Translations under genes and position numbers: made by a program
Notes under the pieces: model-generated
The model's input: the letters and a program-made list of their open reading frames with translations, nothing else
Told to the model about the DNA's origin: nothing
Database searches by the model: none
Assembly: GCA_036924085.1 (NCBI GenBank)
Contig: JAVGWX010000012.1
Coordinates: forward strand, 30,478,479 to 30,542,478
DNA from: Ariolimax columbianus
Lineage: Eukaryota > Mollusca > Gastropoda > Stylommatophora > Arionidae
DNA length: 64,000 nucleotides
Reading direction: 5' to 3'
Shown: piece after piece, positions 30,361-41,940 of the stretch
Layout of the letters: every line of letters begins with the position of its first letter
Numbering within the stretch: position 1 is the stretch's first letter

Positions 30361-32870
30361 ACACAGAAGCTATGGAGTTTGTGCTCTGTCATCGGCACAT
30401 TCAGCAATGAATTGGACTAAACAACTAAGACAGTTCTTCCTCACAACGAGCTTGTCAACCTCTGCGATTTCAACATTCCTGCTGGAGTGGACAGGGAGAG
30501 GCTGGAGACTATCGTGGGTCCATATGGTAGTGGGATGCTCAACAACAGCGCATTCAGATTCCTTTTCTTCTGTACCTCTTTTGGTATCATGATAGCAGGC
30601 ACCTGTTTTAGACGGAAGGCATCCCATCCGGTTATCACGAATTTCAAATGATCACACAACCAGAAAGGAGCTGGATATTATCCGCAGTAGAAACTTGGGT
30701 CTTATCAGATCGTACATAGTACACTGTGGAGTCCAGGCTACTGCCAGCACTGACCACCTTTTCCTTATCGCTAGTGGCTGTCTTGCCAAGGTGCCACAAG
30801 AAGACTACACCAGTTGTCAGATATAACATGGAATCTCTGCAAACAAACCCTGGTCTCGCAGCCCAATACGCTGCATCTATCCATAACAGATTTGCCGCTC
30901 CGGATCACTCTAATTCTACTTAGGCTATTGGTCGGCCAGGTCTTCCACGAAGTTGCCAACTCTCTGTCAAAGGAAACCCATCCAGAAACCTTGACTGACC
31001 AGGCCTGGCAATTCTAGAGGAAATGAGTTTGGCAAGGGCAATGAATGACCCCCCGAACGGTGGCACCTGCAAAGCAATTTCAGGTCAGCCGGCAAAAACG
31101 CCCTTGAGCTCCACTACAGCTCCATAGCCAGCAATGCCAAGGAAGGTCCAGGCGCAATGACATGAGATCACCATGCCACGATCAAAACTGTTAGTTCCAA
31201 CCTCTCTCAGTGCGTCCCCCGATTAATGTAAATAAATCTAATGGATCTCCCTGCACCTCAAAAGAGGAAATAGCTAGTAGGTGGACTGAACATTACAGTG
31301 CAGCTCTGAACCATCCTCTTGCTATCCACTTGCTAGATCTACTGGCTTTCTCACATCAACTGATAGACACCAACCTCCATGCCCATTTCATTACTGAAGT
31401 AAAGACTGTCATACAGAAGTTGAAAGGCGACCGAGCCACTGGCCCCGACAATATTGTCTAAGCTGTTAAAATATGCTCTGGACCCAATGACCATCACCCT
31501 GCACCGACTGAGCAACGGTCAGGAACACTGGCCATGCTCCCTTTACATATCCTAATAATCTTCCCTGTACAAGGGAAGGGGCTCCCAATTGCAATGAGAA
31601 AATTAGAGGCCTATTACTCTACTGTCCGTCCTCGGCAAGGTCTTCGCACATGTGCCCCTCTTCAGACTACAACCCTTGCTAGTGAAGAATTGTCACCCTC
31701 AACAGTCTGGATTAATTGCCTCATGTTCCACTATCAATAGTATTCTCACCCTCCACTTCTTCACAGAACTACACCATGAGTTTAATCGCTCTCTCCACAT
31801 TGCTTTTGTTGACCTATGAGTAGCCTCCAATTCTGGGGACAAACTCACCCTGTGGAGGACCCTTAAATGCGTGGATACATCTTGTTGACCCTAATTTCTC
31901 TTGGGCAGGATCTTCTGAACGAGTGCTTTACATCAACTGGCGTCCATCAGGGTTGCGACCTCGCTCCGGTGCTTTTCTGCTGCGCCATGGACTGTATCCT
32001 CTCAGAGTCAGCTACACACAACCTAGGGGCCCTTATTGGCGTCTCCCTGGTGGCCGATCTCGCCCACACCAATGACGTCCTCATTCCAGGGCCTGATTCT
32101 CAGGCCTTGGTGGGTCTGTTGGAAGCACTGGTTTGATTCGCTGCACACTTATGTGTACACATCTTCTGAATGAAGACAAAAATTCAAAGCCTGGGTAAGC
32201 ACCTCCTGGGTCAAGCATCACCGTGAACATCATTCCTGTTGTGGCCACCGAGGACTTCGTCTACCTGGGCACCTGACAGTCCTCCAACGCATACAGCAGT
32301 CATGGCATCACCTATCGCATGGGACTGGCGGCTTCATCCATGCACTCTCTCTGCAGAGTCTGGTTCCAGCGGAGGCTTTCCATGGGTACCAGACTCCATA
32401 TCTGCAACTCTTGTGTCATTCCCATCCTGCTTTATAATTCTGAGACCTTGACACTACAGCAGTGGGACTGACAACATCTCAAGGCCTTCTGCCTGTGCAA
32501 CCAGAGATGCAATCCTGTGATCTGCTTGCACAATCTGATTCCCAACAGTGAAGTGGGCCGCTGCACTCAGCTTGTAGATATTGCCTCGGTGATGGCCCAC
32601 CGTCATGTCTCCATCTTCGGTAATGTGGTCAGCATCCTCCCACAAAGTCCCAGCTCACCAGATGCTACAGCTGGCTGTGGGAGCGTGGTGTGGGAAGAGA
32701 CCTTGCTTGTCCTGTAAATTTGACCAGGGCTACCCTTGTAACACATGGCAGAAACATATCTTTATCTCTCCAACAGAGCTGGGGCAGCCTGTGACTCTAC
32801 CATCAGATGTGGTCACGGTCATTCAGCGCGGTGGGCCATTGTCTGCCTAAGCATGCTATAATACATATGA
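30360..32870 (+). mobile_element. Decayed APE-type LINE, nearly full length
   Basis: Pieces in order on the plus strand: an endonuclease-like part (CDFNIPAGVDRERLETIVG and a downstream HPVITNF), a linker, then KEEIASRWTEHYSAALNHP, VKTVIQKLKGDRATGPDNI, GVHQGCDLAPVLFCCAMDCI, and a C-terminal MAHRHVSIFGNVVSILPQSP. The usual YADD is degraded (AHTNDVL). Many stops and frameshifts make it a pseudogene. It begins about 380 bp after the LETMD1 stop codon. Confidence 0.75.
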
Positions 32871-33039
32871 AGGTGCCCTGGTGCCATGAAGCCCGTTCTA
32901 TGAGCCATTTTCCAACATAAGAGTAAACATTTTGTGATGTAGATGAGCTCCAGAAATGAGTAACATAGAATGTAATCTGGCCAGCAGCTGATATCCAGCA
33001 AGTATTTTGACCCATTTTGTACTCTTGATACTCTTTGGG

Positions 33040-33415
33040 GTGGGGGAGGAGGAAGACTAATGTCTTGTCAGGCAAAATATACTGATCAGACATGTTAGTC
33101 ATTGTCAGACAAAATATACTGATCAGACATGTAAGTCAAGGTCAGACAAAATATACTGATCAGATATGTTAGTCAGGGTCAGGCAGAACATACTGACCAA
33201 GACCCTCATTTTGGCTTCCTAGCAGCCATCTCTGGAAACAGGCTATTTTCATGGCAGCCTGACTAATGAGGTGAGGGATCAACGTGATCCCTGTGTGACA
33301 CGCAGATGAAGCCAAGCACAGCACAACCACCTGGAGGACCACCTTCATCAGCTTGGGATGTGATGAAGCTAATGCATCCCGTCACTTGACATTCTTTAAA
33401 GAGTAAACCTACTCG
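33040..33415 (+). repeat. Interspersed repeat R5 with internal tandem part
   Basis: Matches 14895-15240. Its first part holds four copies of a segment of about 38 bp, caggcaaaatatactgatca plus catgttagtca, explaining the greater length. Confidence 0.65.
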
Positions 33416-33419
33416 GGCG

Positions 33420-34595
33420 TTTGCAAACACCAACAACAGGGGGAGGTGGGAATGGAAGCATTCAGGTCTTGAGTTTCGAGTATTATCCTTCTGTTGCAGT
33501 TTTTTGTTTCTTCCCTGCCCAATTGGATTGAACCCACAGCATTGGGTTGCTTGGTAGATTTCTTATTCATTTACTCAGTTTGAGACGGCGATGAAGCAAA
33601 ATAATAGATAATAAATGAAGATGGAGCGGAGGAGACAGATCAAGAGAGTACGAGAGAGATACAGAACCATCAGCATACATAAACATTAACTTCTGCTCAA
33701 AGATAAATATGATTTGACACCTATAGGTCTGTCACGAATGCTTAATTTTGGTTAGCATCTATCGGCACTGATTTTGTAGCAGGAAGATATGTCTACAACC
33801 ATCGGCCTTCTGAACTCATCATATCTACACCTTTTGCTATTGGCCTCAAGAAACTGAACATAAGTGAAACTGTCTAAGTGCAATGATCTCAATAACTTCA
33901 CACTGATTACCTAGTTGTGGAGTGCCTGAAAGGACGAATGAAAAACATGTACGATCGGCAGGCTACAGGAACCTCCGGATCCACACTTTGACATCTGCTC
34001 AAATATTATGGAGCTGAATACTTACGGGTCTGACGTGTAGCGATGTTGGTTGTTACATGTACATCTATGATTTAATGAAGAGTTATGTCTGTTATGTTAG
34101 TATTTATGTTTCTAGTAAATATCTACGCCTGTGGTATTCGGTGTAATAGAATTAGGGCTTCAAGAACTGAGAAAGGGCTTGTTATATGATCAAGACAATG
34201 ATTGTACATCAGGATTACACATGGATATTTAATACACATCTGATTTAGACTGACTGAGACACAGGGTGAAGGTAGCACCTGTAGCAGGATGAGACACTTA
34301 AGTGTGTGCTACCAGCGAGCCACAGAAACCCATCAACAATCCCCACTCATCATATGTTGAATGAAATCGAGATCCTGTAATGCAACACAGTACAGATTTT
34401 GTAGCAGGGAGGAACATTTGAGAGGTTGTATCAGGAATGTTTATAACACATGGACTGCAGGAACCATAAACAACCACGCCCTTAGTCCTCTGCCAGAAGG
34501 GACTGATGGATGATAGTGATCCACAATTAACCATTAACACTCTTAAGGCTTGAGCAGGAAAATGTGTCCTGTTCTCCTAAGTTCAGGCAAATAAC
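33420..34595. other. Intergenic, unassigned
   Basis: No coding or transposon signature. Two related pieces (about 34260-34330 and 34390-34460, with acctgtagcaggatgagac and ttgtagcagggaggaacat) hint at an old repeat. Confidence 0.35.
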
Positions 34596-34599
34596 TCAT

Positions 34600-34845
34600 T
34601 TTCACCTCATCATGTAGAATGTCCTTTGTAGAATGTCACTCCCATCACAGTCTGTTTGAAAGAAACTTGTTCCCTTGCCAAAACACCAGCCTCCGCCACA
34701 GTCATACTCAGACATTCCTGGATATCTTGGTGCCATCGTCTTCTTGGTCTACCCATTCCTCTTTTGCCTGGCACCATACCTTCCATCACCGTTCTCTCAA
34801 GACCATTGTGTCTCTGTATGTGACCAAAGTACATTTTCACCTACA
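34600..34845 (-). mobile_element. RTE-type LINE 3' end
   Basis: The minus strand reads YFGHIQRHNGLERTVMEGMV, GKRGMGRPRRRWHQDIQECL and VAEAGVLAREQVSF, ending at the same 3' point as the element at 23620. It is 5'-truncated and otherwise open. Confidence 0.8.
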
Positions 34846-34879
34846 CATATATTTGTCAAATTATGTATTTAAATTATTA

Positions 34880-35835
34880 AAATAAAATGAAAATGAAAAA
34901 TTGCATTGGATAGCAAAATGGCTAAACCTTAAGAAAAAGATCACTTAATATTAGTTTTCAGTATACTACTAACATGAAAAAAATATTAAACAGGTCAATT
35001 GCTTTTTATGTATTTTTTAATACAGTTTTTGTAAATTTTGTGTCAAGATTTGATCAAATGAGTGACTTTATCTATACCTGAAATGTCCAGTGTTATTGTC
35101 CCTTTACAAATGGACAGAACACAATAATCATGTCCATAAAATTGAAATAATCCACTGTGAAGTCAATGTTTCATTGTTTTTTGTGAATATCTCTTGTGTG
35201 AATGTTGACCACTGTTTGTCTCAGCAGCCATATGAATTACAAAAATACATTGTGAGTTCTTCTCAATCATCTTTATTTTCTTTAATAAAAAATATCTATG
35301 CCTGATTCAGTTTCACTATCTCTATCAATACTGTTCCTTTTAACAAAATTGAGTGTATGGGATATAGTTTTAGGTGTCAGAATTCTCAAACAATTCTAAT
35401 TTGTGTCACACATTTGAAAAGAACATGTTTTGGCAGCCATTTTAAACTACAGGGTGGATCCCTTCGAGGCTTGGGATCCGGCGCTGCCTCCGCCTGGTGG
35501 CAGTCCACGGAGGCAGCCCCATTTCTTGTGATATATCTGAGCATACTCATTAACCGTATATGCGTACATGTCCTTTTTCATTTCTGGGTACCCACGCCAT
35601 CCTGGCCGACATGTTCCGTCTTCGGTTGGGGAAATTTTGGAGTCTACCTATCCATGTCCCAGATCATTCAAACACTGTCTGTCGGGCGTCAGTTGCTATT
35701 CTTTTAACCAGAATAGTTCCCTGGGTGAGACCTTGGTGGGGATTGGGTCATATTCACGCGTCGATGCTGCATCTGACAGAGGGGTCACACTCCCCCTGAG
35801 GTTTCTGTTTGGGTTACCCAACCCATAGCCTACTA
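34880..35835. other. Intergenic, unassigned
   Basis: AT-rich to 35440, then a GC-richer patch (35450-35830) with overlapping open frames up to 116 codons. No family was recognised, and the change in composition suggests an inserted fragment. Confidence 0.35.
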
Positions 35836-35839
35836 TTTT

Positions 35840-36420
35840 ATCCCTTCAGTTATCTGGAATCTGGTTTGTCAGTGACGGAGTCTTTCCTCATAACTGTAAT
35901 TCTGGAATCCCTCTATCAGCTTTGTCACTCTTCTTGGTATACTTTCCAGCATGTTTATATCTCCTCTACAATAAGAACTTCAAACCTGTACACAGTACTC
36001 CAGTCTAGGTCTAACTAATGCTTTATACAGTTTGATAATCACTTCCTTGCTCCTATGTTTAATATTTATATCATACTTAACATTGCATTTGCCTTTTTCA
36101 CTGCTACCTGGACTCAATTTACCAGTATGATCTATTATACACCCTTAGTCCCTTTCCTTTTCTATAGTTCTAATATTGTTCTCGCCCATTCTGTAATTAT
36201 GTTCCATATTGGATTTACTCATGTGGATGACTGTACATTAAACTCCATTTGCCATCTCATACACCATTCTCAAATTTGATCTGTCCGACCTCAATATATC
36301 CACTTCTGCTTTAGATGAGACACTACTGCATAGTTTTGTGTTATCCTCGAATTTTGCAGTCAATGTGCAACTCGTTTATATATATCAAGAACTCCACTTT
36401 TTACTTCACACTACTCAGAG
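35840..36420 (-). mobile_element. CR1/L2-like LINE fragment
   Basis: The minus-strand segment corresponds to the part of the 47-49 kb element covering the FADDTKLC downstream region, [20 protein letters not shown] and the RGDI..LERIPRR region. It has many stops and the 3' tail is not present. Confidence 0.65.
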
Positions 36421-36424
36421 TATT

Positions 36425-37735
36425 ATTTATGCCCACTAATATGGCGGGCGACGTTAAAGTGTAAAGTGTTAATATAACTCAGTACAGATTCCAGAGCATG
36501 GGTGAGCATCTCGCATATCTAATCAGGTGTGTGCACAAGCACTGTCACCATTGACTCTCTCTCCTGAAAGGTATTAAACACCTATGGGTCTGCCTGTGGC
36601 GTGTTGATGTCAGCTTTACACAGTACTACTGAAATAATTTACATGAATTCTTTTTAATTGTCCGAGGCAAGAAAAGTATCATCTTTAAATAGTTTTTTTT
36701 TACAAAATGCATTTATTGCAACTAAACAGCTAAAAATTTAGATTTAGAGACATAATTAAATGGTCTATTACAAGTATAATAAATATACACTAAAACAATG
36801 CAATCAAATTTCATTAATGTGTAAGTAACAATGGGGCTCAGTTGTCTCGAGGTAAGGTGTTCGCCTCAGGTGGGGGGGGGGGGGGGGGGTTTCACTGGTC
36901 TCGAGGTAAGGTGTCCGCCTCGGGTGGGGGGGCTTAGTGGTCTCGAGGTAAGATCTGCCTCAGGTGCCAGAAGTCACGGTGGAGACTGATTTATTTTCAC
37001 ATGGATCTTCTGGTAAAAATTCACCTGTTCTCTGGGTAGTGAGATTAGACTCCAAGGTTTAGTGTCGAGCACGTTAAAAATCCCTTGACAGTTAGAAATC
37101 CAAAAGTGTACTAAAAGCTTAACGACCGCTGCCCGGACAAAAATTCAAAAACTATGAATTACAAATCTACCAAAATCATACGTACCTTCCCCCAGGCCTA
37201 GTAAGCCACAGAAAGTTTAAAATACCTACTACGAATAACCGATAGCCTTCGAGTACCTGGCAACAGACATTAACATGTCTGTTTGAATACCAGGATTCCA
37301 AGTGAATAACAATTACAGCTTAATTTTGTAGATTTTTCTCAAATCTGTTCATTTCGATCTCATGGGCTACAGCATACCGAATCGTGGTTTTGAATATGAA
37401 TAGAGACATATATATATATACATAGATAGTGCTTCGACCAGACCATCCAGAGATGCAAGTGAGACATAGGAACTTCTCAAGACCATAGCAGTGGCAAACT
37501 TGGAACAGCGACTGCTTTTCATTCTTCGTCTTCTTTCATTTGCTTGGAGTATGTCTACATCTGCAAAGTTGTCTCGTATGAACCTCACTGTCTTCTGCAG
37601 TTCACACATAGGTCCATATAGTTTACCTTCCAGTGTTGTTTCTGCTTTTCATTCTATATTGTTAGTTGGTACTTTCAGTTATTGAATATATACTGAGTAT
37701 TCTAACACTATAAAACATTACAATGTGAACAGTTA
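36425..37735. other. Intergenic, mostly unassigned
   Basis: Contains the triplicated tRNA-like repeat and a minus-strand open frame at 37367-37609 (CELQKTVRFIRDNFADVDIL, then NERRRRMK). I do not recognise this frame; it may come from a LINE. Confidence 0.35.
36838..36975 (+). repeat. Triplicated tRNA-like head with G runs
   Basis: Three copies of ggtctcgaggtaaggtgtcc plus gcctcaggtg, separated by runs of G. The unit looks like the 5' half of a tRNA-type SINE; the last copy continues into ccagaagtcacggtgg. Confidence 0.55.
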
Positions 37736-37829
37736 GTCCGTATCCAAAATGAGCGGATGTGATTTGTTCTCTAATGCACTAGAGATACCCCAGTCTTGGA
37801 GATTCAGTACATGCTGGGACATCTGTCTG

Positions 37830-37980
<151 letters not shown>

Positions 37981-38594
37981 TTTTTTTTTCTTTTTTTTTT
38001 TTCTTTGGCTTAGGTATGAGCTGTAGAGACATCAAACTGGTGTGGATCAACTGTCCTGGCCACGCTGGGGTTCAGTGCAAAGAAAAAGCTAATGTCTGTC
38101 CTGGCATTACAACCACCGATTATGGACACACTAGATAAGGATAGAAGTGACATTTTGAAGTATCGACTGGGGCTTAAGAGAGGATGAAGCAGCAGTGTTT
38201 TCAGCCAACGAGTTGCAGGAGTCACCCTTTGCCATCTCCTGAGAGAAACTGGGCACCTCTGGTTATGTGCAGTGCAGTGAAGTCGATTCCTAGGTACATC
38301 AGAACAGGGGCCTATAAATATTCAGCCAAATATGAATTGTGGTACTGAAGCACATCCTGAATGAAGTGGCGTGCTGAACCTTGACTGAAGTGTCCACAAG
38401 TGTGGTTATTTCATTCACAATCACTTGGCGATTTTTCATCAAGATGCACTCAACCAATGCAATCGACGTAAGTGTCACTACTCAGAGTTCCTGATTCAGC
38501 TGTGGAGCAACAAAGTACTGGTAAGTAGTTGTTTCCAATAGACTATTGTAAATGTCCGAAACGAACAAAATTACGAAAAGAACAACTTTCTTAC

Positions 38595-39060
38595 ATTCAG
38601 CGAAAGCGAGACACGAGAACTCAGATATGCAAGTGACACCAAAGCGCAGAAAGACTAGAGCAGATGATCGTGTCTATTAAACAACATCGAAGAACACAAT
38701 CTCTACCTGAACATCACTAAAACCAAGATAATGACCACAGACAAAGCAACACACAGACCTAAAGTTGCTCAAGTGTCTAATACCGGGGCGTTATTTAAAC
38801 AATAATGAAGACTGCAAAAAAAGAAAACCAGGATAGGAATGGTCACGACATTGTAGGGGTTAATAACATGACTAATGTGCAAAAATATAAATTCTGAGGG
38901 CATGATTCTTCCCTGCTTCAACGTACAGATACGAACATAGACCATCACACAAACACTAAAGAGTTAAAAGGCTACAGGAATGTCCTCGGAATACGGTGGA
39001 CATGGACAAAGAAATACACAGATGTCCTAAAACAAGCTGTGTACAAAACAACATTGGCTG
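38595..39060 (+). mobile_element. RTE-type LINE fragment, decayed
   Basis: The plus strand shows ELRYASDT (from YADD), EEHNLYLNITKTKIMTTDKA and, further on, YRNVLGIRWTWTKKYTDVL. These are RT active-site-to-C-terminal residues with many breaks. Confidence 0.55.
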
Positions 39061-39131
39061 ATAAACATTACGTCTAGACAAAAATGTATTTAGCATGCTC
39101 TTTACAGAACGTCGAGTCTAACCACCACCAA

Positions 39132-39273
39132 CCTGCTGAAGACGAATGTGTTGGACCGAGAGGTGCAAATATCGCAGTCAAACTGTAAACTAGCGACACA
39201 ACGCATTTCGTTCTCCTGACTACATCCTGTACTGTAGCAGGAAATTGAGAACGAACGCAGAAGAACAACAACC
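39132..39273 (+). mobile_element. S1 SINE-like copy, 3' half
   Basis: Contains tgttggaccgagaggtgcaa, atcgcagtcaaactgtaaac and gaacgaacgcagaagaac. It is 5'-truncated, with no clean duplication seen. Confidence 0.7.
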
Positions 39274-39279
39274 GTCAAC

Positions 39280-40735
39280 CTATTTGGAACTAAAATACTT
39301 TGACCGTATCAAAGACAACAGCAGTCTAGATAAAAGCTATACTGAAGACTATGATTCCCGTAAAACTTGGCCGAGGCAGAACAAGGAGATGTTCTGAAGA
39401 TGACGGGGTCGAATGCAGGAGAACTGACTAAATATTGCATCTTATGTGGCGGCTACGTTCTACACAGGCCATGTACATGCTGCGGAAACTATTATCATTA
39501 TAGAAATAAATTAAACGCAAACCATTGTTGTTTTTTAGGCAATGTTTGAATGTATTTCTTGTTTCGTTTTATTCCAATTTTAACAAGTCAAAGATACAAT
39601 GTCAAGTTTCTTAATAAGTGACATGACTGACAAAGACGTCACAAAAAATGTTTTAAAAAAAATGTTTTTATTTAGAATGCCTGCACAAGGAAGTAATGTG
39701 AGGGTCATGTTTATATCATGAATATTTGCAACTTTTGGCCAAAGTAAAGTTGAATCTGATACTGTGCTTTATTCAAAATGGTATGAGTGTCAATTTCATA
39801 GCTCCTGGGCATAATACAACCAAATTGTACAACAATAGGACGTTATGTAAAGACGTGGATTAGAGAACATAGAAGAAGCTGCAGTACCACGCGGAAACAC
39901 CCGTATGATACCCGATTTGAAAAAAGGGTACTTGTGTCTTAATTCTCCCCGAACAAAAGAAATATCTATTTTTAGCTCAGGGTTTGAGGTAGTCACAGAA
40001 TAGTCCACTTTTGAACTGTTTGGAGTGTCAAACATTTTGAGAGAATATATGCAAATTTATGCTGATTCCTACCGTCTTAGCAATGAGTTTCTTGGGTTAG
40101 GGTTTGCATCTTTTCTACACTTTTATCTTAATCTTAGTCTTTATTTATTTAAAATAAAATGATATCGACCTGTCTTCTCCTTAATGGAATGTCCCATCAG
40201 CTGTCAAAAACTTTCGATTGGGACTCTGTTTGGGGTGAATTAAAACGCAAGTACCGACAAGATTAGAAGCACTATAACCTTGCAAGCATGTCGTGACTCG
40301 AGAGTTGTACAAGGTGCTATTATCATCATTATGCAAAACAATTGCTGTTGAAACTACCACATCAAATGCTCAGATACATGCCTCCTTGTTGAGGAGCAAG
40401 CTGTAGTGGTGGCATTATTCTTCATTGGAGATAAGTCAACATGTGGGGAACTCGTATATGTACCGCAGCTAAGTATACTAAAAACATGAACCTTGAAGGT
40501 ACAGCCTTGTATCAGCATCAAATAGTCTACCCAACAGTATACAAGCTGGAACGGCGAAGAGAAAGAGAGGAGGACCTAAGATCAGTAGCACTACAGAACT
40601 GGACGAGTAAAAAAACTCAACTATCTTTTGTCTCGCTGCTGGTTTCCCATCTGAAGGACTTATATTGCCGATGTACATGATAAGTTGTTATTTTACCCTG
40701 GATAGAAATTTAAAAAAAACTTGACCTGACTAAGG
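39280..40735. other. Intergenic, unassigned
   Basis: Small open frames at 39367-39549 (with a C-x-x-C...C-x-C-C-x-x-C pattern) and 40441-40680 lack any support. The first may be a chance zinc-knuckle-like pattern. Confidence 0.3.
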
Positions 40736-40764
40736 TGTACTGGGATCGAAGAATAGAATCATGG

Positions 40765-41035
40765 GTAGGTGAAACATACCGGTCTCACCCTTACTCATTT
40801 CCTCTTGGCAAGGAAGGTATAACCAAGATCAGTATGTTTCACCTGACCATGAAACAGGCTGTGTCACGGCAGCATAGTCAACGAGGTACTGATCGACAAG
40901 GTGATCCGCATAGTGGTGAGCTTACCGATTGCACTACAGTTAGAAGAATCCAGGTACGCCTCGGGATGTAAGAAAAGCCACTGTAACCCGTTACCGAAGA
41001 AACGTCATTGAGAGTTTAATGAACCCAGTACCGAA
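40765..41035 (+). repeat. Interspersed repeat R5, diverged copy
   Basis: Shares the order of segments (..catgaaacaggctgtgtcac.., ..acgaggtactgatcgacaag.., ..cactgtaacccgttac) with R5 at low identity. Confidence 0.45.
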
Positions 41036-41079
41036 GACGCTGCAGTGAATGATCTGATAGTAGTCAGGTACTTATAGCT

Positions 41080-41338
41080 GGCGTTTGCATCAGAGTCAGT
41101 GGCCATAACTGACTAAGACCCTATTCTGCCACAAAGTGGCGGTCATGAGAGCAGACTGCAGCCTGGCTAAGAGATTAAGCATCTAAGAGAAAATGCAAGC
41201 CTGATCCCAAAAAATGCCGTTCTAAAATCGGATGTATTAGGCCGAAAGGCGCAGATATCGCAACCTCGTTTTAAACTGTTACACAACGTCACAAACGTCC
41301 TTTTCAAGACGAACTCCGAATAAGAAGGAGAAGAAGAA
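41080..41338 (+). mobile_element. S1 SINE-like copy, diverged
   Basis: Degenerate match to S1, including agcagactgcagcctggcta and aggccgaaaggcgcagatat, ending aaggagaagaagaaa. Confidence 0.6.
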
Positions 41339-41758
41339 ATTAATTCAGAACGAGTTTGTTCGATTCATGAACAACCTGGCACGGGTCAAGATGATCGACG
41401 AATCGTTAGTGGCACAGCTTAATACCCACACTTGCTTGAGTTAATGAAACAGCAAGGTTAAAAGGAGTTAACCTATTACAAATTTTCGCGAAAGTCAGAT
41501 GCACTGGACCGTTAGGTACAAAATACAGTGTAACTCTCAGGAATCGGAGAAGGAAACAAAATGATGTTCTAAATTACATGACTCTTCATCTTCATATAGT
41601 CTTCTTGTAAACAACACAGCCATCGGTTCTAAAACGTATTTTATAAACAAAATACTTGTGCTAGATGCAAATAGATATACCTGTAACAAGCTGTTCATAT
41701 TACAGATGGGGTGCTCCGATGACGTCCAAGGTAAAGTGAAAGATGAAAAATACAAGCA

Positions 41759-41940
41759 TCATTCGTCTGAGGCGTGATTGCCATGCCTTTTTTTATGTTT
41801 CTTTCTTGATCGTTTATGTTTGTTACGTTGGCGTGGGCTAGGCCTTTTGCCTTTCAGATAACAGGGAACACTTATGACCATTATTAGACCCAGTAGTGCT
41901 ACCGACAGTATTATGATTATTGGTAGTGCCCCTTGTGGAT
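41759..41940 (-). CDS. Terminal exon: membrane helix and basic cytoplasmic tail
   Basis: On the minus strand the acceptor is ttattcaacag. The split codon gives Asp, then PQGALP, a hydrophobic helix [18 protein letters not shown], a Cys, and a tail rich in Lys/Arg/His ([10 protein letters not shown]) ending NHASDE and TGA. Phase matches the EGF exons, the sequence order (EGF repeats, helix, tail) is that of type I receptors, and no other gene on this strand could own it. The tail of about 35 residues is unusually short for a signalling receptor. Confidence 0.75.
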
